Source: Pseudomonas sp. LRP2-20
Lineage (GTDB): Bacteria; Pseudomonadota; Gammaproteobacteria; Pseudomonadales; Pseudomonadaceae
Length of the DNA: 64,000 nt
Assembly: GCF_024349685.1 (NCBI RefSeq)
Contig: NZ_AP025944.1
Coordinates: 2,610,001-2,674,000, forward strand
Direction: 5' to 3'
Part shown: piece after piece, positions 24,953 through 34,301 of the stretch
Position numbering within the stretch: position 1 is the stretch's first letter
Layout of the letters: every line of letters starts with the position of its first letter
Made by a program: the position numbers and the translations under genes
The notes under the pieces: model-generated
What the model saw: the letters and a program-made list of their open reading frames with translations, nothing else
The model's database searches: none
What the model was told of the DNA's origin: nothing

Positions 24953-26401
24953 ATGTTGCAGGTGCCTTTGCTGATTGGCGGGCAGCCACGTCCCGCCAGC
25001 GATGGACGCACGTTCGAACGCCGCAATCCGGTGACGGGCGAGGTGGTGTCGCAAGCCGCTGCCGCCACCCTGGACGATGCCGATGCGGCGGTGGCTGCGG
25101 CACACGCGGCATTTCCGGCCTGGGCGGTATTGGCCCCCGGTGAGCGGCGCAGCCGCTTGCTCGGCGCAGCGGACCTTTTGCAGGCGCGGGCTGCCGAGTT
25201 CATCGCCGCGGCCGGCGAAACCGGGGCCATGGCCAACTGGTACGGTTTCAATGTGAAGCTGGCCGCCAACATGCTGCGCGAAGCCGCGGCCATGACCACG
25301 CAGATCACCGGCCAGGTGATTCCCTCGGATGTGCCTGGCAGCTTCGCCATGGCCCTGCGCGCCCCCTGTGGCGTGGTGCTGGGCATCGCGCCGTGGAACG
25401 CCCCGGTGATCCTCGCCACACGCGCCATCGCCATGCCGTTGGCCTGCGGCAATACCGTGGTGCTCAAGGCCTCGGAGCTGAGCCCTGCGGTGCACCGGTT
25501 GATCGGCCAGGTGTTGCATGACGCCGGCCTCGGCGACGGGGTGGTCAATGTCATCAGCAATGCCCCGGAAGATGCCCCGGCCATCGTCGAGCGCCTGATC
25601 GCCAACCCGGCAGTGCGCCGCGTCAACTTCACCGGTTCAACCCATGTCGGGCGCATCGTCGGCGAGTTGGCCGCCCGCCATCTCAAGCCTGCCTTGCTTG
25701 AACTGGGTGGCAAGGCGCCGCTGCTGGTACTCGATGATGCCGACCTGGACGCCACGGTAGAAGCCGCGGCTTTTGGCGCCTACTTCAACCAGGGCCAGAT
25801 CTGCATGTCCACCGAACGCCTGGTGGTGGACAGCCGCATCGCCGACGCCTTTGTCGACAAGCTGGCGGGGAAGGTCGCCGGGCTGCGCGCCGGTGACCCG
25901 CAGGCCAGCACCTCGGTGCTCGGTTCGCTGGTCAGCGCTGAGGCTGGCGAGCGCATCAAGGCGCTGATCGACGACGCCGTGGCCAAGGGTGCGCGCCTGG
26001 TGTGCGGTGGCCAGCTGGACGGCAGCATCCTGCAACCGACCTTGCTCGATAACGTCGATGCCAGCATGCGCCTGTACCGCGAGGAGTCCTTCGGGCCGGT
26101 GGCGGTGGTGCTGCGCGCCGAGGGGGACGAAGCGCTGCTGGCGCTGGCCAACGATTCGGAATTCGGTTTGTCGTCGGCCATCTTCAGCCGCGACACCAGC
26201 CGCGCCCTGGGCCTGGCACAACGGGTGGAGTCGGGTATCTGCCATATCAACGGCCCGACCGTGCACGACGAAGCACAGATGCCCTTCGGCGGGGTCAAGT
26301 CCAGCGGCTACGGCAGCTTCGGCAGCCGCACCGCCATCGACCAGTTCACCCAGCTGCGTTGGGTCACCCTGCAGCAAGGCCCGCGGCATTACCCGATCTA
26401 G
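24953..26401 (+). CDS. vdh: Vanillin dehydrogenase
   Basis: A 482-residue NAD-dependent aldehyde dehydrogenase. The PWN motif is at 147-149, the general base is E250 in LELGGKAP and the nucleophile is C284 in GQICMSTERL. It oxidises vanillin and 4-hydroxybenzaldehyde from Ech to vanillate and 4-hydroxybenzoate. Start choice: the ATG at 24953 has AGAGGA at a good distance, while the ATG at 24947 directly abuts it; the chosen start MLQVPLLIGGQ agrees with known Vdh proteins. It lies between ech and fcs in the operon. Confidence 0.95.
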   Translation: MLQVPLLIGGQPRPASDGRTFERRNPVTGEVVSQAAAATLDDADAAVAAAHAAFPAWAVLAPGERRSRLLGAADLLQARAAEFIAAAGETGAMANWYGFNVKLAANMLREAAAMTTQITGQVIPSDVPGSFAMALRAPCGVVLGIAPWNAPVILATRAIAMPLACGNTVVLKASELSPAVHRLIGQVLHDAGLGDGVVNVISNAPEDAPAIVERLIANPAVRRVNFTGSTHVGRIVGELAARHLKPALLELGGKAPLLVLDDADLDATVEAAAFGAYFNQGQICMSTERLVVDSRIADAFVDKLAGKVAGLRAGDPQASTSVLGSLVSAEAGERIKALIDDAVAKGARLVCGGQLDGSILQPTLLDNVDASMRLYREESFGPVAVVLRAEGDEALLALANDSEFGLSSAIFSRDTSRALGLAQRVESGICHINGPTVHDEAQMPFGGVKSSGYGSFGSRTAIDQFTQLRWVTLQQGPRHYPI

Positions 26402-26431
26402 CCTCCAATTCCCAGGCAACGCGCAAGAAGA

Positions 26432-26457
26432 CCGCCGCCTGCAACGCCAGGCGGCGG
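26432..26457. other. Perfect intercistronic hairpin between vdh and fcs
   Basis: CCGCCGCCTG (26432-26441) pairs exactly with CAGGCGGCGG (26448-26457) across a 6-base loop. There is no T-run, so it is not a standard terminator. It sits 31 bp after the vdh stop and 33 bp before the fcs start and could protect the upstream message or tune fcs expression. Confidence 0.55.
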
Positions 26458-26490
26458 CAGGATGTACAACAAGAACAAGGAGCAACCTGC

Positions 26491-28374
26491 GTGAATACCG
26501 AAGCCCGCTCACGGTCGACCGACCCTGGCCAACGTCCGCGCTACCGGCAGGTGGCCATCGGGCATCCCCAGGTGCAGGTCAGCCATGTCGATGGCGTGCT
26601 GCGCATGCAGCCCGTCGAGTCCTTGGCGCCGCTGCCGGCGCGCCTGCTGGACCGCCTGCTGCACTGGGCTGCCGTGCGCCCCGACACCCCTTTCATCGCG
26701 GCGCGCCAGGCGGACGGTGCCTGGCGTGCGATCAGCTACGCACAGATGCTCGCCGCTGTGCGCACCATCGCCGCCAACCTGCTGGGCTTTGGCCTCAGCG
26801 CCGAGCGGCCGCTGGCAGTGTTTTCCGGCAATGATATCGAGCACCTGCAGATCGCCCTTGGCGCCATGTACGCCGGCGTTCCCTATTGCCCGGTGTCGCC
26901 GGCCTATGCGCTGCTGTCGCAGGACTTCGCCAAGCTGCGCCATGTGTGCGAGGTACTGACGCCAGGCCTGGTGTTTGCCTGCGACGCGCAACCGTTCCAG
27001 CGTGCCTTCGACGCGGTGCTGGACGAATCGGTCGCGGTGATCAGCGTGCGCGGCGTGGCCTCGGGCCGTCGCCACCTGAGTTTTGACCGCCTGCTGCGGC
27101 CTGCCGACCTGGCTGCGGCCGATGCGGCATTCGCCGCCACCGGGCCGGATACCATCGCCAAGTTCCTCTTCACCTCGGGCTCGACCAAGCTGCCCAAGGC
27201 GGTGATCACCACCCAGCGGATGCTGTGCGCCAACCAGCAGATGCTGTTGCAGACCTTCCCGGTGTTCGCCGAGGAGCCCCCGGTGCTGGTGGACTGGCTG
27301 CCGTGGAACCACACCTTCGGGGGCAGCCACAACCTTGGCATCGTGCTGTACAACGGCGGCAGCTTTTATCTGGACACCGGCAAGCCGACTGCGCAAGGCT
27401 TTGCCGAGACCCTGCGCAACCTGCGCGAGATTTCCCCCACGGCTTACCTCACCGTACCCAAGGGCTGGGAAGAGCTGGTCAAGGCGCTGGAGCAGGACGC
27501 CACGCTGCGCGAGGTGTTCTTTGCCCGCATCAAGCTGTTCTTCTTCGCCGCTGCGGGCCTGTCGCAGAGCGTGTGGGACCGCCTCGACCGGATTGCCGAG
27601 CAGCATTGTGGCGAGCGTATCCGCATGATGGCCGGCCTGGGCATGACCGAGGCCTCACCGTCGTGCACCTTCACCACCGGGCCGCTGTCGATGGCCGGCT
27701 ATGTCGGCTTGCCCGCGCCGGGCTGCGAAGTGAAGCTGGTGCCGCAGGCCGGCAAGCTGGAGGCGCGTTTCCGTGGCCCACACATCATGCCGGGCTACTG
27801 GCGCTCGCCGCAGCAGACCGCCGAGGCCTTCGACGCAGAAGGCTTCTACTGCTCGGGTGACGCCCTGAAACTTGCTGTTGCCGAGCAACCCGAGCAGGGC
27901 CTGATGTTCGATGGCCGCATCGCCGAGGACTTCAAGTTGTCTTCGGGGGTGTTCGTCAGTGTTGGCCCGCTGCGCAACCGTGCGGTACTGGAGGGCTCAC
28001 CCTATGTGCAGGATGTCGTGGTGACCGCGCCGGACCGGGAATGCCTGGGCCTGCTGGTATTCCCGCGTATGCCCGAGTGCCGGCAACTGGCTGGTCTGGC
28101 TGCCGGTGCTAGCGATGCCGAAGTATTGGCCAGTGATGCCGTGCGCCAGTGGTTCGGCGGCTGGCTGGAGCGCCTGAACCGGGATGCCCAGGGCAACGCC
28201 AGCCGCATCGAATGGTTATCGCTGCTCGCCGAGTCGCCGTCGATCGATGCCGGCGAGATCACCGACAAGGGCTCGATCAACCAGCGTGCTGTGCTGCAAC
28301 GGCGCGCTGCGCAGGTCGAAGCGCTGTACCGCGGCGAAGACCCGGGCGCACTGCGCGCCGGGGCGCTGCCATGA
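26491..28374 (+). CDS. fcs: Feruloyl-CoA synthetase
   Basis: A 627-residue acyl-adenylate-forming enzyme starting at GTG 26491, with AAGGAG 8 bp upstream. The AMP-binding P-loop FLFTSGSTKLPKAV lies at about residues 225-240, with later motifs DWLPWNHTFGG, AGLGMTEASP and the hinge region GRIAEDFKLSSG. It activates ferulate, p-coumarate and caffeate to CoA thioesters using ATP, feeding Ech. The GTG start, rather than an ATG, may lower its expression relative to vdh. It overlaps the thiolase gene by 4 bp. Confidence 0.95.
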   Translation: MNTEARSRSTDPGQRPRYRQVAIGHPQVQVSHVDGVLRMQPVESLAPLPARLLDRLLHWAAVRPDTPFIAARQADGAWRAISYAQMLAAVRTIAANLLGFGLSAERPLAVFSGNDIEHLQIALGAMYAGVPYCPVSPAYALLSQDFAKLRHVCEVLTPGLVFACDAQPFQRAFDAVLDESVAVISVRGVASGRRHLSFDRLLRPADLAAADAAFAATGPDTIAKFLFTSGSTKLPKAVITTQRMLCANQQMLLQTFPVFAEEPPVLVDWLPWNHTFGGSHNLGIVLYNGGSFYLDTGKPTAQGFAETLRNLREISPTAYLTVPKGWEELVKALEQDATLREVFFARIKLFFFAAAGLSQSVWDRLDRIAEQHCGERIRMMAGLGMTEASPSCTFTTGPLSMAGYVGLPAPGCEVKLVPQAGKLEARFRGPHIMPGYWRSPQQTAEAFDAEGFYCSGDALKLAVAEQPEQGLMFDGRIAEDFKLSSGVFVSVGPLRNRAVLEGSPYVQDVVVTAPDRECLGLLVFPRMPECRQLAGLAAGASDAEVLASDAVRQWFGGWLERLNRDAQGNASRIEWLSLLAESPSIDAGEITDKGSINQRAVLQRRAAQVEALYRGEDPGALRAGALP

Positions 28375-29612
28375 GCCGCGGCGGGCTGTGCACGGCGTTC
28401 GAGGACGCCGCCATCGTCGAGATGGCGCGCACGCCTTGGGTCGACCTGGGCGGTGCGTTGGCCGGGGTTTCGCCCATCGACCTGGGTATCCTGGCCGGTC
28501 GGGCGGTGCTGGCGCGGGCCGCTATCGCACCCCAGGCAGTGGACAGCGTGCTTGCCGGCAGCATGGCCCAGGCCAGTTTCGATGCTTACATGCTGCCGCG
28601 TCACATCGGCCTGTACTGTGGCGTAGCGCAAGGCGTTCCGGCGCTGGCGGTGCAGCGTATCTGCGGCACCGGGCTGGAGTTGCTGCGCCAGGCCGGTGAG
28701 CAGTTGCGCAGTGGCGCGCAGTACGTGCTGTGCGTGGGCGCCGAGTCGATGTCGCGCAACCCGATCGCTGCCTACGAACACCGGGGCGGCTTCCGCCTTG
28801 GCGCGCCGGTCGGGTTCAAGGACTTTCTCTGGGAGGCGTTGTACGACCCCGCTGCCGGCATGGACATGATCGCTACCGCCGAGCTGCTGGCCCGTGAGCA
28901 TGGCCTGGGCCGTGACGCGGTGGATGCCTGGGCCTTGCGCAGCCACCAGCGCGCCTTGCACGCCCAGGCGCAGGGTTGGTTCGACGATGAGATCGTACCT
29001 GTCACGGCGCAGGCGTTCAGCGCAGAAGGCTGCCTGCCACGGGCCATCGCGTTACCGCGCGCAGTGAGCGAGGTCAGCCGGGACAGCCACCCACGGCCTA
29101 CCGACGCGGCGTCTCTGGCCCGATTGCGCCCAGTGCATGACGGTGGCGTTCAAACCGCCGGTAACAGCTGTGCCGTGGTCGATGGCGCGGCGGCGGCAGT
29201 GGTCACGCGCTTTTCGGGTTGCAGCCAGCCACCGCTGGCGCGCTTGCTGATGGCCACGGCCGTTGGCGTGCCGCCGAAAACCATGGGCATCGGGCCCGTG
29301 CCAGCCATCGCACTGCTGCTCGAGCGCAGCGGCCTGCGCCTGGAACAGATCGACCGCTTCGAGATCAACGAGGCGCAAGCCGCCCAGTTGCTGGCGGTAG
29401 CTCAGGCACTCGAACTCGATAGGGAAAAGCTCAACGTTCACGGCAGTTCCATTGCCCTCGGCCACCCCCTGGCCGCCACCGGCCTGCGCCTGGTGCACAC
29501 CCTGGCCCGGCAGCTGCGCCACGGCAACCTGCGTTATGGCATCGCAGCGGCCTGCATCGGCGGAGGCCAGGGCATGGCGCTGCTGATCGAAAACCCCCAT
29601 TTCACTGACTGA
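28371..29612 (+). CDS. aat: Beta-ketothiolase of the ferulate operon
   Basis: A 413-residue thiolase with the acylation cysteine in QRICGTGLELL, the histidine of ALGHPLAATG and the second cysteine in AACIGGGQGMALL. The ATGA overlap with fcs shows translational coupling. Together with the acyl-CoA dehydrogenase, Aat would support an alternative CoA-dependent beta-oxidation route for the hydroxycinnamate side chain; in P. putida the main route is through Ech/Vdh, so this pair is often considered accessory. The position and order match the known fcs-aat-acd arrangement. Confidence 0.88.
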   Translation: MSRGGLCTAFEDAAIVEMARTPWVDLGGALAGVSPIDLGILAGRAVLARAAIAPQAVDSVLAGSMAQASFDAYMLPRHIGLYCGVAQGVPALAVQRICGTGLELLRQAGEQLRSGAQYVLCVGAESMSRNPIAAYEHRGGFRLGAPVGFKDFLWEALYDPAAGMDMIATAELLAREHGLGRDAVDAWALRSHQRALHAQAQGWFDDEIVPVTAQAFSAEGCLPRAIALPRAVSEVSRDSHPRPTDAASLARLRPVHDGGVQTAGNSCAVVDGAAAAVVTRFSGCSQPPLARLLMATAVGVPPKTMGIGPVPAIALLLERSGLRLEQIDRFEINEAQAAQLLAVAQALELDREKLNVHGSSIALGHPLAATGLRLVHTLARQLRHGNLRYGIAAACIGGGQGMALLIENPHFTD

Positions 29613-29626
29613 TCCCGAGGTATGCC

Positions 29627-31369
29627 ATGGCCTGGAAGGCTCCGCTGCGCGACATGCAATTCGTCCTGCAACACTGGTTGCGGGTCGACCAGTCCTGGCC
29701 GCAGCTGGCGGCTTATGCCGACGTCGACCTCGACCTGGCCGTTCAGGTGCTGGAGGAGGCGGCCCGTTTCAGTGAACAGGTGCTGGCGCCGTTGAATGCG
29801 TCCGGTGACCGCCAGGGCTGCCGGCTGGAACAGGGTGAGGTGCGCACGCCGGACGGTTTCCCGGCGGCCTACCGCGCTTTCGTCGAAGGTGGCTGGCCGG
29901 CGCTGGCATGTGACCCCAGCCTCGGCGGCCAGGGGCTGCCCCTGGTGCTGGAAGCGGCCCTGCAGGAAATGCTCTTCGGCAGCAACCACGGCTGGGCCAT
30001 GTACACCGGCATTGCCCACGGCGCCTACCTGTGCCTGAAAAGCCACGGGTCCGCCGCCTTGCAGGCACGCTATCTGCCGGGCATCGTCAGTGGCCAGACC
30101 CTGCCCACCATGTGCCTGACCGAACCCCAGGCCGGCAGCGACCTGAGCTTGCTGCGCAGCCGTGCCGAGCCACGGGGCGATGGCAGTTACGCGGTTACTG
30201 GTAACAAGCTGTTCATCTCTGGAGGCGAGCACGACCTGAGCCACGACATCCTCCACCTGGTGCTGGCGCGGTTCCCGGATGCGCCGGCCGGCAGCCGTGG
30301 GCTGTCGCTGCTGTTGGTGCCGAAGTGGCAGGGAAACGGCGAGCGCAATGCCGTGTATTGCGATGGCCTGGAGCACAAGCTGGGCATTCGTGGCAGCGCC
30401 ACCTGCGCGTTGCGCTTCGAAGCTGCCCGGGGTTGGCTGGTCGGGCAGCCCCACGGTGGCCTGGCGGCGATGTTCGTGATGATGAACTCGGCCCGGCTGC
30501 ATGTCGGCCTGCAAGGGTTGGGGCATGCCGAGGCCGCCTGGCAGCAGGCCCGCGACTATGCCCTGGAGCGGCGCCAGATGAACACGCCGGGGCAGGCCAA
30601 GGCTGCCCAGGGGGCCGACCTGATCCACCTGCACCCGGCCATGCGTCGGGCCCTGCTGGAGTTGCGCGTGCGCAGCGAAGGCATGCGTGCATTGGCTTAC
30701 TGGGCGGCGCACTGGCTGGATATAGCCGCGTTCGCTGACGAACCTGAGCAACGGGCCCAGGCGGCGACACTGGCCGCGCTGTTGACGCCCGTCATCAAGG
30801 CGGCCTTCACCGAGCAAGGTTTCAGCTTGGCCAGCAAGGCCCTGCAGGTGTTCGGCGGCTATGGCTACACCCAGGAATTCGCCATCGAGCAGACGCTGCG
30901 CGATAGCCGCATCGCGATGATCTACGAAGGCACCAACGAGATCCAGGCCAACGACCTGTTGTTACGCAAGGTGCTGGGTGATGGCGGCGAAGGGGTTGCC
31001 CTGCTGCTGGGCGAGCTGCGCACCGAGGCTGCCGCGTCGTCTGGCAGGGCTGCCACCGAGCTGGGCGGGGCCTGCGACAAACTGCAAGCGGTGCTGGCCA
31101 ACGTGCGGTCAATGGCAGCGGGCGATCCTGAATACCCCTATCGCGCGGCTGGCGACTGCCTGCAACTTTGTGCCACGGTCTTGCAGGCTTTTGCCTGGGC
31201 CCGCACTGCCCGCTGTATCGAGGCTCTGCCGGCGCTGGCGGCACAACGCCGCGAGAAGCAGGAAAGCATCGATTTCTTCTTCGACTACCTGCTACCCGAC
31301 CTTGACCGGCAGGTGGCGGCCGTCGCCGCGGCCGCTGCACCTTTGCCCTTCATTGCCGAAGCGTTCTGA
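29627..31369 (+). CDS. Acyl-CoA dehydrogenase of the ferulate operon
   Basis: A 580-residue acyl-CoA dehydrogenase of the long subclass with an extra N-terminal segment and an alpha-helical C-terminal extension. FAD/substrate motifs are MCLTEPQAGSDLS and FSLASKALQVFGGYGYTQEF, and DSRIAMIYEGTNEIQANDL carries the catalytic glutamate region. It should introduce a double bond into an acyl-CoA, plausibly phenylpropanoyl-type side chains. It starts 14 bp after the thiolase stop and ends the operon; its 3' end overlaps the convergent FGE-like gene by 20 bp. Confidence 0.88.
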   Translation: MAWKAPLRDMQFVLQHWLRVDQSWPQLAAYADVDLDLAVQVLEEAARFSEQVLAPLNASGDRQGCRLEQGEVRTPDGFPAAYRAFVEGGWPALACDPSLGGQGLPLVLEAALQEMLFGSNHGWAMYTGIAHGAYLCLKSHGSAALQARYLPGIVSGQTLPTMCLTEPQAGSDLSLLRSRAEPRGDGSYAVTGNKLFISGGEHDLSHDILHLVLARFPDAPAGSRGLSLLLVPKWQGNGERNAVYCDGLEHKLGIRGSATCALRFEAARGWLVGQPHGGLAAMFVMMNSARLHVGLQGLGHAEAAWQQARDYALERRQMNTPGQAKAAQGADLIHLHPAMRRALLELRVRSEGMRALAYWAAHWLDIAAFADEPEQRAQAATLAALLTPVIKAAFTEQGFSLASKALQVFGGYGYTQEFAIEQTLRDSRIAMIYEGTNEIQANDLLLRKVLGDGGEGVALLLGELRTEAAASSGRAATELGGACDKLQAVLANVRSMAAGDPEYPYRAAGDCLQLCATVLQAFAWARTARCIEALPALAAQRREKQESIDFFFDYLLPDLDRQVAAVAAAAAPLPFIAEAF

Positions 31370-32375
31370 AGCTTACGTGTGAGGTTGCCATGAACACCGG
31401 CTGCGGCTGACGTGCCGAGGGCCGGTAGCGCATGCAGCGGTCCGCCGAGCACAGGTGCGAGCCGCCCTTGATCACCGCCACAGGCACACCCGGCTCGGCG
31501 GGGTCGAAACTGTCGCTCAATGTCGGCCCCGGCGGGTCGAGCACGGCGTCACGCTGGGCGTCGTGGCCGGGACGGTAGCCGCTGCGGGTCAGTTCCCAGA
31601 CGTTGCCGCCGGCATCGAACAGGCCCAAGCCATTGGCCGGGAAGCAACCGACCGGCGAGGTGCCGGTAAAGCCGTCGGCCGCCGCGTTGTGGTAAGGGAA
31701 CTGGCCCTGCCAGGTATTGGCCATGAGCCTGCCCTTGGGCAACTCGCTGGCGCCCCAGCTGAAGTCCGCATCCGCCAGGCCGCCGCGCATGGCGTACTCG
31801 AGCTGCGCCTCGCTGGGCAGTTCGCGGCCGGACCAGCGGGCGTAGGCCTGGGCATCTTCGAGGGTGACCTGCACCACCGGATGGTTGTCCAGCCCGGCCA
31901 GGCTGCTCGCCGGACCTTGCGGGTGCCGCCAGCTGGCACCTGGGATGAACTGCCAGCCGGGGTTGAGCACATCCGGCCCCTGCTTGAACACCATCGCACC
32001 GGGCACCCGCAGGTCGTCGGGCAGGGACGGGTCGTCTGCAACACTGATGCCGCGCTCGGCATGGGTGACGTACCCGGTGGCTTTCACGAAGCGGGCGAAC
32101 TGGGCATTGGTGACGGGATGCACGTCGATCCAGAAGCCCGACACCTTGGCGCGATGGGGCGGGCCTTCCTCATCGTAGAAGCGGCTCGAACCAAAGCTGA
32201 ACTCACCGCCAGGCACGTGCACCATGCCGTCCCGCCAAGGGCCCTGGCGGGGTGCGGGCAGGCCGCTGTAGTCCGCGCACAGCAGCACTGGCGCCGGGGC
32301 TTGTGGCCAGGCGCCGCAGACGGCAGCGAGCAGGCCGGCGGCGAGCGCTGCGCCGCCGGCGACCCGGGCGATCAT
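31350..32375 (-). CDS. Formylglycine-generating enzyme (sulfatase-modifying factor) family protein
   Basis: A 341-residue FGE-sulfatase-domain protein with the core MVHVPGGEFSFGSSRFYDEE and PVTNAQFARFV, and an active-site pair C309/C314 in GGSHLCSADRCMRYR, the spacing of the two copper-binding cysteines of aerobic FGE. It would oxidise the sulfatase active-site cysteine to formylglycine. It overlaps the sulfatase gene by 4 bp, making it the dedicated partner. Odd point: it carries an N-terminal hydrophobic segment (about 5-22) like a signal peptide or anchor, whereas bacterial FGEs are normally cytosolic. Confidence 0.87.
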   Translation of the reverse strand: MIARVAGGAALAAGLLAAVCGAWPQAPAPVLLCADYSGLPAPRQGPWRDGMVHVPGGEFSFGSSRFYDEEGPPHRAKVSGFWIDVHPVTNAQFARFVKATGYVTHAERGISVADDPSLPDDLRVPGAMVFKQGPDVLNPGWQFIPGASWRHPQGPASSLAGLDNHPVVQVTLEDAQAYARWSGRELPSEAQLEYAMRGGLADADFSWGASELPKGRLMANTWQGQFPYHNAAADGFTGTSPVGCFPANGLGLFDAGGNVWELTRSGYRPGHDAQRDAVLDPPGPTLSDSFDPAEPGVPVAVIKGGSHLCSADRCMRYRPSARQPQPVFMATSHVSFRTLRQ

Positions 32376-34045
32376 GGCTGCCTGGCCAAGGCCGGGCGTG
32401 CCGGGCTGGCAGGGCGGCCATCGGCATCGATGGCGATGTTGCTGCGCTGGGCATAGGCTTTCCAGTCGCGCAGCATCTGCGCCACCTGCCCAGGGTGCTC
32501 GGCGGCGATGTCGTGATGCTCGCCGGGGTCTTTACGCAGGTCGTACAGGTGCCAGCCCGGCTTGCCGTCGGTGGCATCCCACAGCAGCTTCATCGGCCCC
32601 TTGCGCAGCGAGGCGCTGCCGTTGATTTCCCAGCCCAGGGCTTCGTCGCTGGCGTGGATCTGGCTGTCCTTGCCTTGCAGGTAGTCCAGGGCCGAGGTGC
32701 CTTGTGGTGGCACGATATCGCGGTCGCGGTACTTGATGCCGGGCAGCGGCGCACCGGCCAGTTGCAGCAGCGTCGGCATGATGTCGCGCACGCTGGCCAG
32801 CTCCTCGCTGCGGCCGGCCTTGATGGTGGCCGGGTAGTAGACAAAGGCCGGTACGCGGATGCCGCCCTGGTAGGTGGTCATCTTGTAGCGGCGGCTGGGC
32901 AGGGCGCTGACCTGGGCCCAGGCCGAACCGATCATCAGGAACGAGTCGCGGCGGCCGTAGTTGTCCAGGCGGTTGTCGAAATTGGCCTTGATCCAGTCGG
33001 GGTCGACGCGGGTGGCGTTCTCCGGCCCGTTGTCGGACATGAACAGGATCAGCGTGTTATCCAGCTCGCCGGTATTGCGCAGATGCTCCACCAGGCGCCC
33101 GACCTCGGCATCCAGGGCCGTGACCATGGCGGCGTACACCTCCATGGTGCGGGCCGACTGGCGCTGCTGTTCCTTGCTCAGCGATGCCCAGCTGGGCACG
33201 CCTTCCAGTTGCGCCTCCAGGGGGAAGTCGGCCGGTACCAGGCCAGTTTCGCGCTGGCGCACCAGGCGCTCGTGGGCGCTGGCCTCGTAACCCTGGTCGT
33301 AGCGGCCACGGTATTGCGCCAGGTAGCGGTCCGGCGCCTGCAGCGGCCAGTGCGGCGCAGTGTAGGCGGCGAAGGCGAAGAACGGCCTGTTGCTGGCCTT
33401 GCCCTTATCGATGACGTCGATCAGGCGGTCGGTGAACCAGGTGGTGGAGTAGAAGTCGTCGGGCAACTCGATGGGCTCGCCATTGTGCCGGAAGGTCGCG
33501 CTGTAGTTCGACTGCAGGTCCATGTTGGCCTGCTTGAAGTGAGCGGCGCCGCCTTCGAGCAACACGTAGGCCTGATCGAAGCCGCGGTTTTGCGGCTGCT
33601 GCGCTGGCTGCATGCCCAGGTGCCATTTGCCGGAGATATAGGTGCGATAACCGGCGTCATGCAGCAGTTCGGCCAGGGTGGCGACGTTGCCACCGAGCAC
33701 ACCTTCGTAGCCGGCGCGCACCTCGGAACCGGCCGGCAGGCGCTTGCGCGCTTCCGACATCATGCCCAGCCCGGCCAGGTGCGGGTCATTGCCGGACATC
33801 AGCATCGCGCGGGTCGGTGAGCAGCTGGGCGCTGCATGGAAGTCGAGCATCAGGCGACCGTCGGCCAGCAGTTTGTCGAGGTTTGGCGTCTGGATCTCGC
33901 TGCCCAGGGCCGACAGGTCGGAGAAGCCGAGATCATCGGCGACCACCAGCAGAATGTTTGGTTGTTTAACGGTTGGTGCAGACAGGGCCTGGCTGGCGCC
34001 GAGCATGAGCATGCCTAGGGCGGCAAGGGGGCGAAGATGAGTCAT
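32372..34045 (-). CDS. Exported arylsulfatase
   Basis: A 557-residue sulfatase with a Sec signal ending LSA at about residue 23. The metal aspartates are in NILLVVADDLGFSD, and the signature C75-S-P-T-R in APSCSPTRAMLMSG has the cysteine that must become formylglycine. Further family blocks are KWHLGMQPAQ and FMSDNGPENATR. The start at 34045 was chosen at the signal peptide; the frame stays open 22 codons upstream without coding character. It should hydrolyse aryl sulfate esters in the periplasm. Its setting beside ferulate genes and a porin suggests sulfated phenolics as substrates. Confidence 0.9.
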   Translation of the reverse strand: MTHLRPLAALGMLMLGASQALSAPTVKQPNILLVVADDLGFSDLSALGSEIQTPNLDKLLADGRLMLDFHAAPSCSPTRAMLMSGNDPHLAGLGMMSEARKRLPAGSEVRAGYEGVLGGNVATLAELLHDAGYRTYISGKWHLGMQPAQQPQNRGFDQAYVLLEGGAAHFKQANMDLQSNYSATFRHNGEPIELPDDFYSTTWFTDRLIDVIDKGKASNRPFFAFAAYTAPHWPLQAPDRYLAQYRGRYDQGYEASAHERLVRQRETGLVPADFPLEAQLEGVPSWASLSKEQQRQSARTMEVYAAMVTALDAEVGRLVEHLRNTGELDNTLILFMSDNGPENATRVDPDWIKANFDNRLDNYGRRDSFLMIGSAWAQVSALPSRRYKMTTYQGGIRVPAFVYYPATIKAGRSEELASVRDIMPTLLQLAGAPLPGIKYRDRDIVPPQGTSALDYLQGKDSQIHASDEALGWEINGSASLRKGPMKLLWDATDGKPGWHLYDLRKDPGEHHDIAAEHPGQVAQMLRDWKAYAQRSNIAIDADGRPASPARPALARQP

Positions 34046-34301
34046 TGCGGTGCTCTTGTTGTTCTTGTGGATGAGGGTTTTGCCACGACCGCACGCTAGA
34101 GGCCGCGCCATGGAAATACTAGCGGCCCGACATGGGTGTCCGCCGTCGCTGGGGGCAGAAGTGTGCGATCAGCGAACGCTTGTTGGTGGTCGCCGCTTGC
34201 CGCAGCGACTGTCCCTATTGACGGCTCAATAGTTAACAAAAATAATCGTTAATAGAGTTATCCAGTTTCAATCACAAATATAAGAAAAAAGGGAAATTCT
34301 G

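Noticed and set aside
26432..26457. The vdh-fcs hairpin as a terminator
   Set aside because: No T-run follows and fcs is clearly meant to be co-transcribed.
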